60,062 nucleotides of DNA from Cupriavidus sp. (GTDB lineage: Bacteria > Pseudomonadota > Gammaproteobacteria > Burkholderiales > Burkholderiaceae): contig JAPSLC010000031.1 in assembly GCA_031181345.1 (NCBI GenBank), positions 1-60,062 on the forward strand. The letters run 5' to 3'. Below the pieces are notes generated by a model. That model had not been told where the DNA came from. It was given only the letters and a program-made list of their open reading frames with translations, and ran no database searches. A program made the translations under genes and the position numbers. This document shows, one piece after another, positions 48,485 to 59,692 of this stretch. Within the stretch, counting starts at the first letter, position 1. Each line of letters starts with the position of its first letter.

Positions 48485-48513
48485 ATTATAGAGAAGTCGA
48501 AAACGGACTGCAA
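48485..48513 (-). promoter_or_regulatory. Sigma-70 promoter of tRNA-Ser
   Basis: On the minus strand TTGCAG (48513-48508), a 17-bp spacer and a perfect TATAAT (48490-48485), about 30 bp before the mature tRNA. It is the best promoter in the window and separates tRNA-Ser from serS as its own unit. Confidence 0.85.
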
Positions 48514-48563
48514 GGGGGTCGACACCATTTTGGCGTGACTTCTTGCTGCCGGCTTCTCCGACC

Positions 48564-49895
<1,332 letters not shown>

Positions 49896-50059
49896 TCAGC
49901 GTCGGGAAACACGGCAACGGGCGCGGCGACAAAAGTGCAGTGCCGTCAACGCCGACGAATCGCACATTTTACTGCACCGCCGCAGGGTCGGATCGCCGCC
50001 GCTCGACGGCGCCCCGCCCGCCCGTCCCCGGGCTGGCGGGCGCGCCGCCCGGCCATGCC

Positions 50060-51718
50060 TCAGAAGCGGTATTGCACCGTGACCCAGAACATCGGGTCGC
50101 GCTGGCGCGTGTCGGCCTGGGCGTCGCCGCCCGTGCCGCGCCACGCCACCGTGCCGTCCAGGTACAGCTGGCGATAGGCGTAGCGCACGCCCAGGCCGCC
50201 GCCGGACAGCGTGCGTCGGTTCTTGCTTGCCTGCCAGGGATTGCGGTTGTAGCGCACTGTACCGATATCCCAAAACGCGTAGGGCGTGAAATCGCCGGCG
50301 CGATAGCGCAGTTCGAACTGGACCAGGCCGCCTTCGTCGCCCACGCCTTCGCCCTGCGGATAGGCACGCACGCCATTGGCGCCGCCCAGGCTGATGCTTT
50401 CGGAGGAATCCAGGTTCTTGTCGCTGAACTGCATGGAGCCGTGGGCGTACAGCGAGAACCCGGCCGGCAGCGACTGCAGCCGCGACAGGTCGAGGGTGAA
50501 CTTGTTGAAGCCGCCTTGCGTACGCGCGCTCATCGCATCGATCTGCCGGTCGGCCGCCGACTCGATGTCGAGCGAGCCAGCCACCCAGTTCACCGTGCCG
50601 TACGTGATACCGCCACCGCCGAAGCCGTCCCGAGCGTCGAAGCGCATGCCCAGCACCATGCTCTGCACCGACTTCTTGCTGTGGTAGTCCAGCGCCTCGT
50701 ACGAATCGCGCAGGTCCTTGAACTGGTAGTGCGCCGTACCCAGCAGGGTGAAGCGGTTGGTGCGCACAAACGGATACGAAACACCAGCGCTGGCGATCGA
50801 TGCGCGCCCGCGCGCGCGCAGGTCGGCGAACTGGTCGCCCAGCGCGTAGTCGGTATGGGCGAAGCCGACATCCCCGCGCAGGCCGGAACTGCCCAGCGGG
50901 GTCGCATAGTTGATGCTGCCGAAGTAGAGATTCTCGTCGGTCGCCATCAGCGCCGCGCTGAGCTGATCCCCAAAGCGGAACGGGCTGTACAGCGCCCCCT
51001 GCAGCATGACGCGGTTCCGACCGGAATAGCGGTTGCCGTAGTTGTCATACGTGGCAGCCAGGTCCCAGGGGCGCGTACGCACCACCTGCGCTTCGAGGTC
51101 GCCAGTGCCCACCGCCTTGCCGGGCCGGATCACCGGGCGCACGTCGATGCCGGGCTGGTCCGCGAGGATCAGCACGGCACGCTCCAGTGCATCGCGGCCG
51201 ATGACGTCCCCCGACTCGAGCGAAGACAGGAAGGGCTGCGCGTCGGCCGCCAGTTGCGCATCGCTTTCCGCGGTCGCCTTGACCTCGCCATAGCGGCCCT
51301 CGATCACCGCCATGCGCAACGCGCCGTTGCTCATGCGCTGCTCCGGCAGATAGACGCGCGCAAAGGGATAGCCCTGCTCGCGATAGAAGCGCGTCATGTA
51401 TGCCGCCAGACGCTGCATTCCACCGATGTCGTAGCGCTTGCCGATCGCCGGGGCGAGCGCGGCCTGCAGCGTCTCGTTGCTGACGTGCTCGGCCCCTTCG
51501 AAGCTGACGGATTCGAGCAATACCTGCGGACCTTGCGCATTCACGTCAGGCTCTGGCAGCTTGCTGTCGATCTCGACATCGAGGCGCTCTGGCAACGGCT
51601 GCTTGGGAATCGGCATTTCCTGCAGGATGCGCCCGGCGTCGGGGGGCATCGTCTGGGCATGCAGGCCTGCGGCCGCCAGCGACAGCGCGATGGCGGTAAG
51701 AGAGAACCGGGAGAACAT
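50060..51718 (-). CDS. TpsB outer-membrane transporter (ShlB/FhaC/HecB family)
   Basis: 552 residues. After a signal peptide (about 1-22, ending LHAQ) come two POTRA domains (about 60-210, with VLLESVSFEGAEHVSNETLQ), then a 16-strand beta-barrel. The barrel ends in DPMFWVTVQYRF, with the aromatic C-terminus typical of outer-membrane proteins. The conserved SLGGANGVRAYPQGEGVGDE (family VRGY/VRAY motif) is present. It secretes the adjacent TpsA across the outer membrane. ATG 51718 is used. The gene lies 121 bp downstream of tpsA and is probably in the same operon. Confidence 0.92.
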   Translation of the reverse strand: MFSRFSLTAIALSLAAAGLHAQTMPPDAGRILQEMPIPKQPLPERLDVEIDSKLPEPDVNAQGPQVLLESVSFEGAEHVSNETLQAALAPAIGKRYDIGGMQRLAAYMTRFYREQGYPFARVYLPEQRMSNGALRMAVIEGRYGEVKATAESDAQLAADAQPFLSSLESGDVIGRDALERAVLILADQPGIDVRPVIRPGKAVGTGDLEAQVVRTRPWDLAATYDNYGNRYSGRNRVMLQGALYSPFRFGDQLSAALMATDENLYFGSINYATPLGSSGLRGDVGFAHTDYALGDQFADLRARGRASIASAGVSYPFVRTNRFTLLGTAHYQFKDLRDSYEALDYHSKKSVQSMVLGMRFDARDGFGGGGITYGTVNWVAGSLDIESAADRQIDAMSARTQGGFNKFTLDLSRLQSLPAGFSLYAHGSMQFSDKNLDSSESISLGGANGVRAYPQGEGVGDEGGLVQFELRYRAGDFTPYAFWDIGTVRYNRNPWQASKNRRTLSGGGLGVRYAYRQLYLDGTVAWRGTGGDAQADTRQRDPMFWVTVQYRF

Positions 51719-51839
51719 GGGGATCAAACCTGTGTATTCGCGCCGGCACGCCGCGCCCCCCCGCCGGGAGCATGGCATGCCGGCCCTTCATGATGGAAAT
51801 GGAACGAACCGGATCGAAGCGATAGGTCGGTCTGCCGCG

Positions 51840-54800
51840 TTACTGCGGCAGACGCACGCCGCCCTTGACCACGAACACGGGCTGCGGACCGTACTCGGAG
51901 CAGGCACCGGCCTGTCCGGACACGCAATCCGGCCGACCCGCCCGCCCGTCGACGGTGTCGCCATCGCGCGTGCCGTCGTTGGCGCTGCCCGTGCGATCGA
52001 TAACGCCGGCACCAGCCAAGCCGCCTGCTTGCCGCTGCGGGTCGGCCTGCACCAGGTTCAGGCCCATGACGGCAAAGCTCGCCCAGTCCTTGATCCCGTA
52101 GTCATCCCGCTTGCCGCCGGCCAGTCCACCGTGCGCTTCGCCCTGGGAAACGCCATCGCCCGTCATGCCGCCGATGGAGCCGATGGCCCCGTCGTAGGCC
52201 TGCGCCGGACGGACCGTCAGCATCGCGTTATTCGGATCGTTCTGGACCGCATAGCCGAGTTCGTTGAGCAGCGAGATCTGGATCGGGTACGTTCCCGGCG
52301 CCGTGCCGGCCACCGCGTACGCCGGGTTGCCCAGCATCGCCTTCAGGTCGCCATTGACCAACCCGCTGACATCGAAGCCCGCCATGCCGCCGCCATCGAA
52401 CACCGGCTTGCCGTCGTACAGCTTCTGCGTAGTGGTCTGCCCGTTGGTCGATACCACGATCCGGGGCTGCTCGCGATACACCGCATGGGTGCCGGTCGCG
52501 CCCAGCGGACGGCCGAAGTTGCTTTCCGACTCCGAGCCGTTGTAGCGGAAGTTTCCGCTGCCGCTGCCCACTGCATCGACCACGCCGGTGCTGCCGGCAA
52601 GACTGCCGGTGTAGATCACGGCGCGGCCGCCTGCGCCGGCCTGGATCGTACGGCCCGCGTCGACGATCACGTCGCCACCGCTCGCGTCACCTGCCGAATG
52701 CGCAGCCCCCGCGTTCAGCACGATCGCATCGGTCGCGTTGCTGGTCGTGCCGACATTCTGCTTCACCGTGATATCGCCATTCGGCGTGGTAACACGGACC
52801 TTGCCGGTGTTGGCGATGCCGACAATCTGGTCCAATTGCGCGCCGTCGCTGAGCGCATACTCGGTCAGCGTGCCGATGGTGAGATCGCCCTGGCCTGCGA
52901 ACGTGACATCGTCGGCGCGGCTGGCAATCTGGCCGACGAGGTTGCTGCCATCGTCCAGATCGAAGTCACCACCCTTGAGCGCCAGGCCCGCTGCGCGGAT
53001 GCCGCCCTTGGCCGCATCCTGCGTGGTCTTGCCCGCCACATCCAGGAAGACATTGGCGGTAGAGGCCAGTTGCTCGCCGATCGCCAGGTTGCCCGTAGTC
53101 TTGATGCTCACGTCGCCGGTGTTGTTCACGCCGGTGATCGTGCGGACCACATTGCCATCGCCGTCGATCTCGCTAAGCTTGCCGACCTTTACGTCGCCGC
53201 TGTTGGTGAAGCTGACCTTGCCGGCGTCGCTGGCGATATCGCCAACGACGTTGCCGCCGTTGTTCAGCGCGTAGTCGCCACCGCTCAGCGCCAGGCCACC
53301 AGCCTTGATCACGCCTTCTACGTCCTGCGTGGTCTTGCCGCCGACGTTCAGGAACACGTTGCCGGCCGAGGCCAGTTGCTCGTCGATGGTCAGGTTGCCA
53401 TTGGTGTTGATGCTGACGTCGCCGGTGTTATTGACGCCGGTGATCGTGCGGACCACGTTGCCGTTGCCGTCCGTCTCGGTCAGCTTGCCGACCTTTACGT
53501 CGCCGCTGTTGGTGAAGCTGACCTTGCCGGCGTTGCTGGCGATGTCGCCGACGATGTTGCCACCGTTGTTCAGCGCATAGTCGCCACCGCTCAGCGCCAG
53601 CCCACCAGCCTTGATCACGCCTTCGGCGTCCTGCGTGGTCTTGCCGCCGATGTTCAGGAACACGTTGCCGGTGCTCGCCAACTGCTCGTCGATGGTCAGG
53701 TTGCCATTGGTGTTGATGCTGACGTCGCCGGTGTTGTTGACGCCGGTGATCGTGCGCACCACATTGCCGTCGCCGTCGGTCTCGGTCAGCTTGCCGACCT
53801 TCAGGTCGCCGCCGTTGGCGAAGCTGACCTTGCCGGCATCGCTGGCGATGTCGCCGACGATATTGCCGCCGTTGTTCAGCGCGTAGTCGCCGCCAGTCAG
53901 GCCAAGGCCACCGGCCTTGATCACACCTTCGGCGTCCTGCATGGTCTTGCCGCCGATGTTCAGGAACACGTTGCCGGTGCTCGCCAACTGCTCGTCGATG
54001 GTGAGGTTGCCGTTGGTATTGATGCTGACGTCGCCGTTGTTGTTCACGCCGGTCACCGTGCGGACCACGTTGCCGTTGCCATCGGTCTCGGTCAGCTTGC
54101 CGACCTTCACGTCGCCGCTGTCGGTGAAGCTGACCTTGCCGGCGTTGCTGGCGATGTCGCCGACGATGTTGCCGCCGTTGTTCAGCGCATAGTCGCCACC
54201 GCTCAGCGCCAGCCCACCAGCCTTGATCACGCCTTCGGCGTCCTGCGTGGTCTTGCCGCCGATGTTCAGGAACACATTGCCGGTCGTGGCAAGTTGCTCG
54301 CCGATGGTCAGGTTGCCATTGGTGTTGATGCTGACGTCACCGGTGTTGTCGACACCCGTGACCGTGCGGACCACATTGCCGTTGCCGTCGGTCTCCGTCA
54401 GCTTGCCGACCTTCAGGTCGCCGTTGTTGGCGAAGCTGACCTTGCCGGCATCGCTGGCGATGTCGCCGACGATATTGCCGCCGTTGTTCAGCGCGTAGTC
54501 GCCGCCAGTCAGGCCAAGGCCACCGGCCTTGATCACACCTTCGGCATCTTGCGTGGTCTTGCCGCCGACGCTCAGGAACACGTTGCCGGTCGTCGCCAGT
54601 TGCTCGTCGATGGTCAGGTTGCCATTGGTGTTGATGCTGACGTCGCCGGTGTTGTTGACGCCGGCGATCGTGCGGACCACATTGCCGTCACCATCGGTCT
54701 CGGTCAGCTTGCCGACCTTCAAATCGCCGTTGTTGGCGAAGCTGACCTTGCCGGCATTGCTGGCGATGTCGCGGACGATGTTGCCACCGTTGTTCAGGAT

Positions 54801-57800
54801 GAACTCGCCGCCGACCACGGTCAGGCCCCCGGCCTTGATCAGGCCTTCCGCGTCCTGCGTCGTCTTGCCGCCGACGTTCAGGAACACGTTGCCGGTCGTG
54901 ACCAGCTGCTCGTCGATGGTCAGGTTGCCGCCCGTGTTGATGCTCACATCGCCGGTGTTGTTCACGCCGGTGATCGTGCGCACCACATTGCCGTTGCCAT
55001 CGGTCTCGGTCAGCTTGCCGACCTTCACATCGCCGCTGTTGGCGAAGCTGACCTTGCCGGCGTCGCTGGCGATATCGCCAACGACGTTGCCGCCGTTGTT
55101 CAGCGCGTAGTCGCCACCGGTCAGGCCAAGGCCACCCGCCTTGATCACGCCTTGCGTATCCTGCGTGGTCTTGCCGCCGACGTTCAGGAACACATTGCCG
55201 GTCGAGACCAGTTGCTCGCCGATGGACAGGTTGCCGTCGGTCTTGATGCTGACATCGCCATTGTTGTCGACACCCACCACGGCGTAGTCCGTGCCATCCG
55301 CCTTCTTGCCGGCCAGCGTGCCGACCGCGGCGTTGCCCGAATTGTTGAAGTTGACCTTGCCGGCATCGCTCGCAATCACGTCGATCCGGTTGTTGGCCTG
55401 GTCCAGCGCATAGTTGACCCCGTCGCCGCCGAGCAGCGCCAGGCCATGGGCGTCGAGCTTGCCGTCCACACCCTGCGTCACCGGGCCTGCCGCTTCCAGC
55501 GTGATGGTGTCGTTGGTGCGATCGCCGTCATGGTGTGTGCCGGTATCGTGGCCGCCTTCCGCCGCGCCCGCCGTGATGGTGATGCCTTGCTGGATGTCGA
55601 GGGCGCCGCCGCCTCGCAACGCAACGGCTTCCTCCGAGGTGATGCCCGTCGTTCCATCGACGGTACCGACGGTCAGGTTGGAACCACTGGTGAACTTCAA
55701 GCCGCCGACGTCGGCGGCGATCACGCTGACGTCGTGGGCGCCGCGGCCCAGGTCGAAATCGCCATTGCCGCGCAGCGCGAGCTCATCCGCGCGAATGATC
55801 GCGCCATCGGCCTGCGTGGCGCCCTGCTTGGCGTCGACGGTCAGCACCAGGCCATTGCCGATGGTGTCGTCTTCGTCCTTGCCTTGCGGATCGACCAGGC
55901 TCAGGTTGCCCTGCAGGTCGAGCTTGCCGCCGGCCGTCAGCGCGACATCGTCCTTGAGGGTCGCACCGGCGTTGTCGACCGTGATATTGCGGGTATTGCC
56001 ATCGCCGATGGCGATCTTGCCGAAGCCATCGCGGACATTGTCCAGATCGGCCTGCGACAGCCGCAGCGGATCGCCGTCGGCAACGATTTCCTGGTCGGTA
56101 CCGCCCAGGTGAATATCGAGGCCGGGCGTCTTCTGCTTCAGCGTCAGCGTGCCGCCTTGTTCGGTGGCGATGGTGGCGGCGATATCGATCTCATCGGCGG
56201 TCAGGCTGGTGTCCTTCTCGTTGACCATGCCGGTATGGGTTTCGCCGGTCTGCGTGGTCACCGTTCCCACCGTCAGGGTCTGCCCCGGCGCCACGCCGTA
56301 GGACACCGAGCCGGTGTTGCTGGCAATGGTGCCGATCCGGTTGTCGGCGTTGTCGAGGTCATGGGTCGCGCCGTCGCCGAGCAGCACCAGGCCGCCGGCG
56401 TCCAGCACACCGTTCTGGTCCTGCGTTACGTTGCCGCCCTTGGACTCCAGCACGATCACCGGATTGTGGCCGTCGTCATTGCCGGTACCCGGGATGTCCT
56501 TGACGGTCAGGCCGCCGTTGATCGCGATATTGCCGGTGCCGGCATTGATGATCAGATCGTCGTTGAAGCGGCTGTCCTCCACGATGGAGATGTTGCCCTT
56601 CATGTTGCTGTCGCCGATGCGCACCGACTGGAAGCCATCGCCCAATGCGGCGATGTCTTCGTTGGACAGCTTCAACTTGCCGTCGCTCGTCGAATCGCCG
56701 CCATCGGTACGCGCGCCGCCGACTTCGATGTTGGTCGTGGGCGTCAGCGTCTCGAAGGCGAGCTTGCCCGTGCCGACGACAGGACCGTTGAGGTCGATCT
56801 CGTCGGCCTTGACCGTCAGGTTGTTGTCGGTGGCATTCAGGCCCTTGCCGAAGGTGATCGACGATCCCTGCAGGCCCTTCGGGCCGCCGGACGCCGCGAC
56901 GTTGTCGATCGTCAGGTTGGCGCCGATGACGTTGCCGCCGGTGAAATCGTAGGTGCCCGATACGAACACGAACTTGTAGGTGCCGGCCTTGTCCGCCGTG
57001 ACCGTCGCGGTGCCCCAGGGGCTGCCGCCGGTGGCGGAATCCCCGGTCCGGTTCAGGATGATCTGCGCCTCGCCGGTCTTGACGTTCAGCAGATACCCGA
57101 AAACGTCGTAGGCATCCTGGCCAGCGCCAGCCTGCGCGGTCCAGTCGAACGTCACCTTGTCGCCCTTGGCCAGCGCGATGGTGCTGTCGCTGACCACGTA
57201 CGGTCCCCGCACCACGCAATAGCCGCTGCCGCCGCCGCTGCCGCCGCAGTTGCCCGAAACGGTCAGCTTCAGTGCATCGCCCTGGCCTTCCTGGCCGGCG
57301 ACGATTTCGTGCGAGTACGACCCCGTGGAACTTGTGCGGTCGTCGCCGTTGTTGCCGTTGCTGTTGTTATTGGTCGGATACGTGGTGTCCTTGGGCGAAG
57401 TCCAGCCGTCCACCTGGGTAGTGCCGGTGACGAACCGCCCGTCCACGATGGTCCATCCGTTGGTGCCATCCTCGAAGTCCGGATTGACGAACTGCACCGT
57501 GCCCAGTTCGACCGGGCTCTCGTAGACCTGCTCGTTGTGCGTCCGGACGATGGCGCCGTTGATGTATGTCTTGCCGTTGGTAGTGGTGGTGACGTACAGC
57601 GCGTCCAGCGCGTTGGTGCCGCCGACCATGTCCGAGAACGTCACGGTGCCGTCCACAGCCGTGATGCGCAGCTTGCCGGCCAACGCCTTGTCGGCGGAAG
57701 CCGAATCGACGTAGGCGCCGAACAGCACGTCGCCGCCGTTCGAATGGATGCCGATGTCCTTGCCCTGCCCCAGGCGGACGTTGCCGTCCAGCACGATGTC

Positions 57801-59405
57801 GAGCTTGCCGTTGCCGGCGCCTCGGGCATCGATGCCGCCATTGAGGAAGATGCCCGTATCGAAGTTCTCGACGTCGGCGTTGTTATCGACCTTCAGCGTC
57901 AGCTTGGCGCCGGAGGCGTTCACCGTAGCCTGCAGGTCCTCCTGCCAGTCGATCTTGTTGACGGCCTGGATGTCGACATTGGTGCCGCCGCCGAGGGCCG
58001 TGTTGATGGCGCTGTGGCTGACGGTGGCATTCCCGATGGCGCCGCCGGTCGAGGCGACCGTCACCTCGTCCGGGTCCAGCAACCAGACCCCGCCCTTGCC
58101 GTTGGCCGCCGAGGCATCCGCTGCCTGGCTCACGCCCAGGCTGGCACCGCTCGTTTCGATCCGGCCGCCGTGGCCGCCTTGCGCACCGCCTCGCGCACGC
58201 AGCGTGCCATCGACTTGTGTGACGCTGACCGCGTTCTTCGTGTCCGACCACGCCACCACAGTGCCGCCGTTGCCGCTGACCGTCGCCGAAGCGTCAAGCA
58301 CCGCGCCCCCGGCGATCCGCGTGCTGACGGCCTGCGCGATGGCCGGGTCCTTGCCCTGCCAGCCCCCGCCGACATAGATTTCGCCGCCGCCGGTCGCGCC
58401 CGTCGCGTCGATGCGGGCACCGCTGGCCACGTTGACTTCGGTGCCGGTCACCACCACCTTGCCGCCCTTGGCCTGGTTCGACGACACGTCGATGACGCCG
58501 GCCACGTTCACGCCGCCGCCCCCGGCGCTCAGCGTCACCGAACCGTCCTGGCCGACTTCGAGCGACTTCGCCTCGATCAGGCCGGTGGTGTTGATGACGG
58601 TGCCCGCCAGTTGCTCGGCCGCGCGAGCCGTCAGCAGAATGTTGCCGGCGTCGGCGCGAATCGCACCGCCGTTCTGGATCAGCGCATCGAGCGCGCCCTG
58701 CTCGACCTCGAGCGTGACCGGTCCGCCCAGGTCCAGCCTGACCTTGCTGCCGGCGCCGAGCAGCACATCGCCCTTCGGTGCGGAGATGTCGCCCTCGTTG
58801 ATCACACGCGCGGCGATCAGCGCCACCAGCCCACCATCCGCCGTACGGATGCTGCCCTGGTTGACCACCGATGCCTGGCTGTCGCCGCCGAAGGTGTACT
58901 TGCCGGCGAGGAAATCTTCCTTGCTGATCTTCAGTGTGGAAGCGAGGATGCCGCCGACATCCACTTGCGCACCCGGCGTGAACAGGATGCCGTTGGGGTT
59001 GACCAGAAAGATCTTGCCGTTGGCCTGCAACGCGCCCTGGATCACGGAAACGTCCTGGCCGAGGACGCGGTTCAGCGCGATGGAATCGGAGCCCGGCTGC
59101 ACGAAGCGGACCAGATTGTCCTTGCCGATGGAGAAGCTTTGCCAGTCGATCGCCAGCTTGTCGCTACCCTGCTGCACGGTCATGGCTTTGCCCGCCTGGC
59201 CGATGCTGCCGACGCCCCCGACAATCTGACCGCCGGTGGGCAGGGTGCCGGCCTGCGCCCCCGTCAACGCGAGGGCGCCGGCGCCCAATGCCACCACCCG
59301 GCGTGCCGAGCGGCTTTTTCCCTTGCCTTGTCCCTTGGTCAATTCCGACGCCGCCTGCCAAACGTTGAGCACGGCGTTCCACACAACTCGATAGCTACGA
59401 TTCAC
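51840..59405 (-). CDS. TpsA filamentous haemagglutinin-like exoprotein with seven 102-residue repeats
   Basis: 2521 residues. The extended signal peptide begins MNRSYRVVWNAVLNVWQAAS, followed by a TPS secretion domain with the NPNGI motif (LVNPNGILFTPGA). Residues about 637-837 form a non-repeat beta-sandwich, lectin- or carbohydrate-binding-like insert (NPDFEDGTNGW to LTIDNVA). Seven near-identical 102-residue repeats follow, then a diverged eighth. A YDG-type domain (LYDGKPVFDGGG) is near the end. The protein ends in VKGGVRLPQ with no toxin domain or PT-VENN motif, so adhesion or biofilm is likelier than contact-dependent killing. It is exported through the TpsB encoded downstream. The gene uses almost no TTA, CTA or TCA codons. 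Confidence 0.92.
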   Translation of the reverse strand: MNRSYRVVWNAVLNVWQAASELTKGQGKGKSRSARRVVALGAGALALTGAQAGTLPTGGQIVGGVGSIGQAGKAMTVQQGSDKLAIDWQSFSIGKDNLVRFVQPGSDSIALNRVLGQDVSVIQGALQANGKIFLVNPNGILFTPGAQVDVGGILASTLKISKEDFLAGKYTFGGDSQASVVNQGSIRTADGGLVALIAARVINEGDISAPKGDVLLGAGSKVRLDLGGPVTLEVEQGALDALIQNGGAIRADAGNILLTARAAEQLAGTVINTTGLIEAKSLEVGQDGSVTLSAGGGGVNVAGVIDVSSNQAKGGKVVVTGTEVNVASGARIDATGATGGGEIYVGGGWQGKDPAIAQAVSTRIAGGAVLDASATVSGNGGTVVAWSDTKNAVSVTQVDGTLRARGGAQGGHGGRIETSGASLGVSQAADASAANGKGGVWLLDPDEVTVASTGGAIGNATVSHSAINTALGGGTNVDIQAVNKIDWQEDLQATVNASGAKLTLKVDNNADVENFDTGIFLNGGIDARGAGNGKLDIVLDGNVRLGQGKDIGIHSNGGDVLFGAYVDSASADKALAGKLRITAVDGTVTFSDMVGGTNALDALYVTTTTNGKTYINGAIVRTHNEQVYESPVELGTVQFVNPDFEDGTNGWTIVDGRFVTGTTQVDGWTSPKDTTYPTNNNSNGNNGDDRTSSTGSYSHEIVAGQEGQGDALKLTVSGNCGGSGGGSGYCVVRGPYVVSDSTIALAKGDKVTFDWTAQAGAGQDAYDVFGYLLNVKTGEAQIILNRTGDSATGGSPWGTATVTADKAGTYKFVFVSGTYDFTGGNVIGANLTIDNVAASGGPKGLQGSSITFGKGLNATDNNLTVKADEIDLNGPVVGTGKLAFETLTPTTNIEVGGARTDGGDSTSDGKLKLSNEDIAALGDGFQSVRIGDSNMKGNISIVEDSRFNDDLIINAGTGNIAINGGLTVKDIPGTGNDDGHNPVIVLESKGGNVTQDQNGVLDAGGLVLLGDGATHDLDNADNRIGTIASNTGSVSYGVAPGQTLTVGTVTTQTGETHTGMVNEKDTSLTADEIDIAATIATEQGGTLTLKQKTPGLDIHLGGTDQEIVADGDPLRLSQADLDNVRDGFGKIAIGDGNTRNITVDNAGATLKDDVALTAGGKLDLQGNLSLVDPQGKDEDDTIGNGLVLTVDAKQGATQADGAIIRADELALRGNGDFDLGRGAHDVSVIAADVGGLKFTSGSNLTVGTVDGTTGITSEEAVALRGGGALDIQQGITITAGAAEGGHDTGTHHDGDRTNDTITLEAAGPVTQGVDGKLDAHGLALLGGDGVNYALDQANNRIDVIASDAGKVNFNNSGNAAVGTLAGKKADGTDYAVVGVDNNGDVSIKTDGNLSIGEQLVSTGNVFLNVGGKTTQDTQGVIKAGGLGLTGGDYALNNGGNVVGDIASDAGKVSFANSGDVKVGKLTETDGNGNVVRTITGVNNTGDVSINTGGNLTIDEQLVTTGNVFLNVGGKTTQDAEGLIKAGGLTVVGGEFILNNGGNIVRDIASNAGKVSFANNGDLKVGKLTETDGDGNVVRTIAGVNNTGDVSINTNGNLTIDEQLATTGNVFLSVGGKTTQDAEGVIKAGGLGLTGGDYALNNGGNIVGDIASDAGKVSFANNGDLKVGKLTETDGNGNVVRTVTGVDNTGDVSINTNGNLTIGEQLATTGNVFLNIGGKTTQDAEGVIKAGGLALSGGDYALNNGGNIVGDIASNAGKVSFTDSGDVKVGKLTETDGNGNVVRTVTGVNNNGDVSINTNGNLTIDEQLASTGNVFLNIGGKTMQDAEGVIKAGGLGLTGGDYALNNGGNIVGDIASDAGKVSFANGGDLKVGKLTETDGDGNVVRTITGVNNTGDVSINTNGNLTIDEQLASTGNVFLNIGGKTTQDAEGVIKAGGLALSGGDYALNNGGNIVGDIASNAGKVSFTNSGDVKVGKLTETDGNGNVVRTITGVNNTGDVSINTNGNLTIDEQLASAGNVFLNVGGKTTQDVEGVIKAGGLALSGGDYALNNGGNVVGDIASDAGKVSFTNSGDVKVGKLSEIDGDGNVVRTITGVNNTGDVSIKTTGNLAIGEQLASTANVFLDVAGKTTQDAAKGGIRAAGLALKGGDFDLDDGSNLVGQIASRADDVTFAGQGDLTIGTLTEYALSDGAQLDQIVGIANTGKVRVTTPNGDITVKQNVGTTSNATDAIVLNAGAAHSAGDASGGDVIVDAGRTIQAGAGGRAVIYTGSLAGSTGVVDAVGSGSGNFRYNGSESESNFGRPLGATGTHAVYREQPRIVVSTNGQTTTQKLYDGKPVFDGGGMAGFDVSGLVNGDLKAMLGNPAYAVAGTAPGTYPIQISLLNELGYAVQNDPNNAMLTVRPAQAYDGAIGSIGGMTGDGVSQGEAHGGLAGGKRDDYGIKDWASFAVMGLNLVQADPQRQAGGLAGAGVIDRTGSANDGTRDGDTVDGRAGRPDCVSGQAGACSEYGPQPVFVVKGGVRLPQ
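53118..55259 (-). repeat. Seven tandem 306-bp repeats inside tpsA
   Basis: Exactly 2142 bp (7 x 306). Each unit encodes 102 residues beginning GDVSI and containing GNVFLN(V/I)GGKT, QD-x-EG and RT(I/V)TGV. Copies 1-7 run from 55259 down to 53118. Copies 3 and 5 share one variant (GLGLTGGDYAL) and copies 4 and 6 another (GLALSGGDYAL), so a 612-bp pair was itself duplicated. A diverged copy follows at about 52806-53117 and a degenerate one precedes. Confidence 0.92.
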
Positions 59406-59606
59406 TGAAGATCCCCGTATAAGTCAATGCGCCTTCCACGGGTTCGCAACTGCGTGTTCGCGCTGCGATTGCTTATGTATCTGCCCGTGCCGGCGAAGAT
59501 GGCGGCGTCGATGCCGCTGATGCCAAGTCCGGGACTGGTTATATCGGGGCAGGAACGATCAGATTTTTCCGTCGGGACCAAATGTTTTGCCAGCCGGACA
59601 TTCGTT

Positions 59607-59621
59607 TACAATTGCTTACAT
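59607..59621. promoter_or_regulatory. Direct repeat TTACA-N5-TTACA upstream of the receiver gene
   Basis: TTACA at 59607-59611 and 59617-59621, one helical turn apart, in an AT-rich patch about 75-85 bp before the receiver gene. It could be a transcription-factor site or contain a -10 (TACAAT); the function is not established. The rest of the 287-bp divergent gap shows no other feature. Confidence 0.35.
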
Positions 59622-59692
59622 TGGGTAGGGTCCCGGCACGGAGCCCCGCGCAAATCGAGCATTGGCTCCGATCTTTCCCTTGAAGCTTGAGC

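Noticed and set aside
53118..55259. Regular 306-bp repeats considered as a CRISPR or integron array
   Set aside because: The units are contiguous, without unique spacers, and encode one continuous protein reading frame.
51840..59405. tpsA considered as a CdiA contact-dependent toxin
   Set aside because: The C-terminus shows no VENN or other toxin-delivery motif, and no small immunity gene follows; the next gene is the TpsB porin.
51438..59408. A 2656-codon open frame on the plus strand opposite tpsA
   Set aside because: It is in exact codon register with tpsA, so its stops would need TTA, CTA or TCA codons in tpsA, which this GC-rich gene almost never uses. The translation shows antisense composition and no domain, while tpsA has clear motifs.
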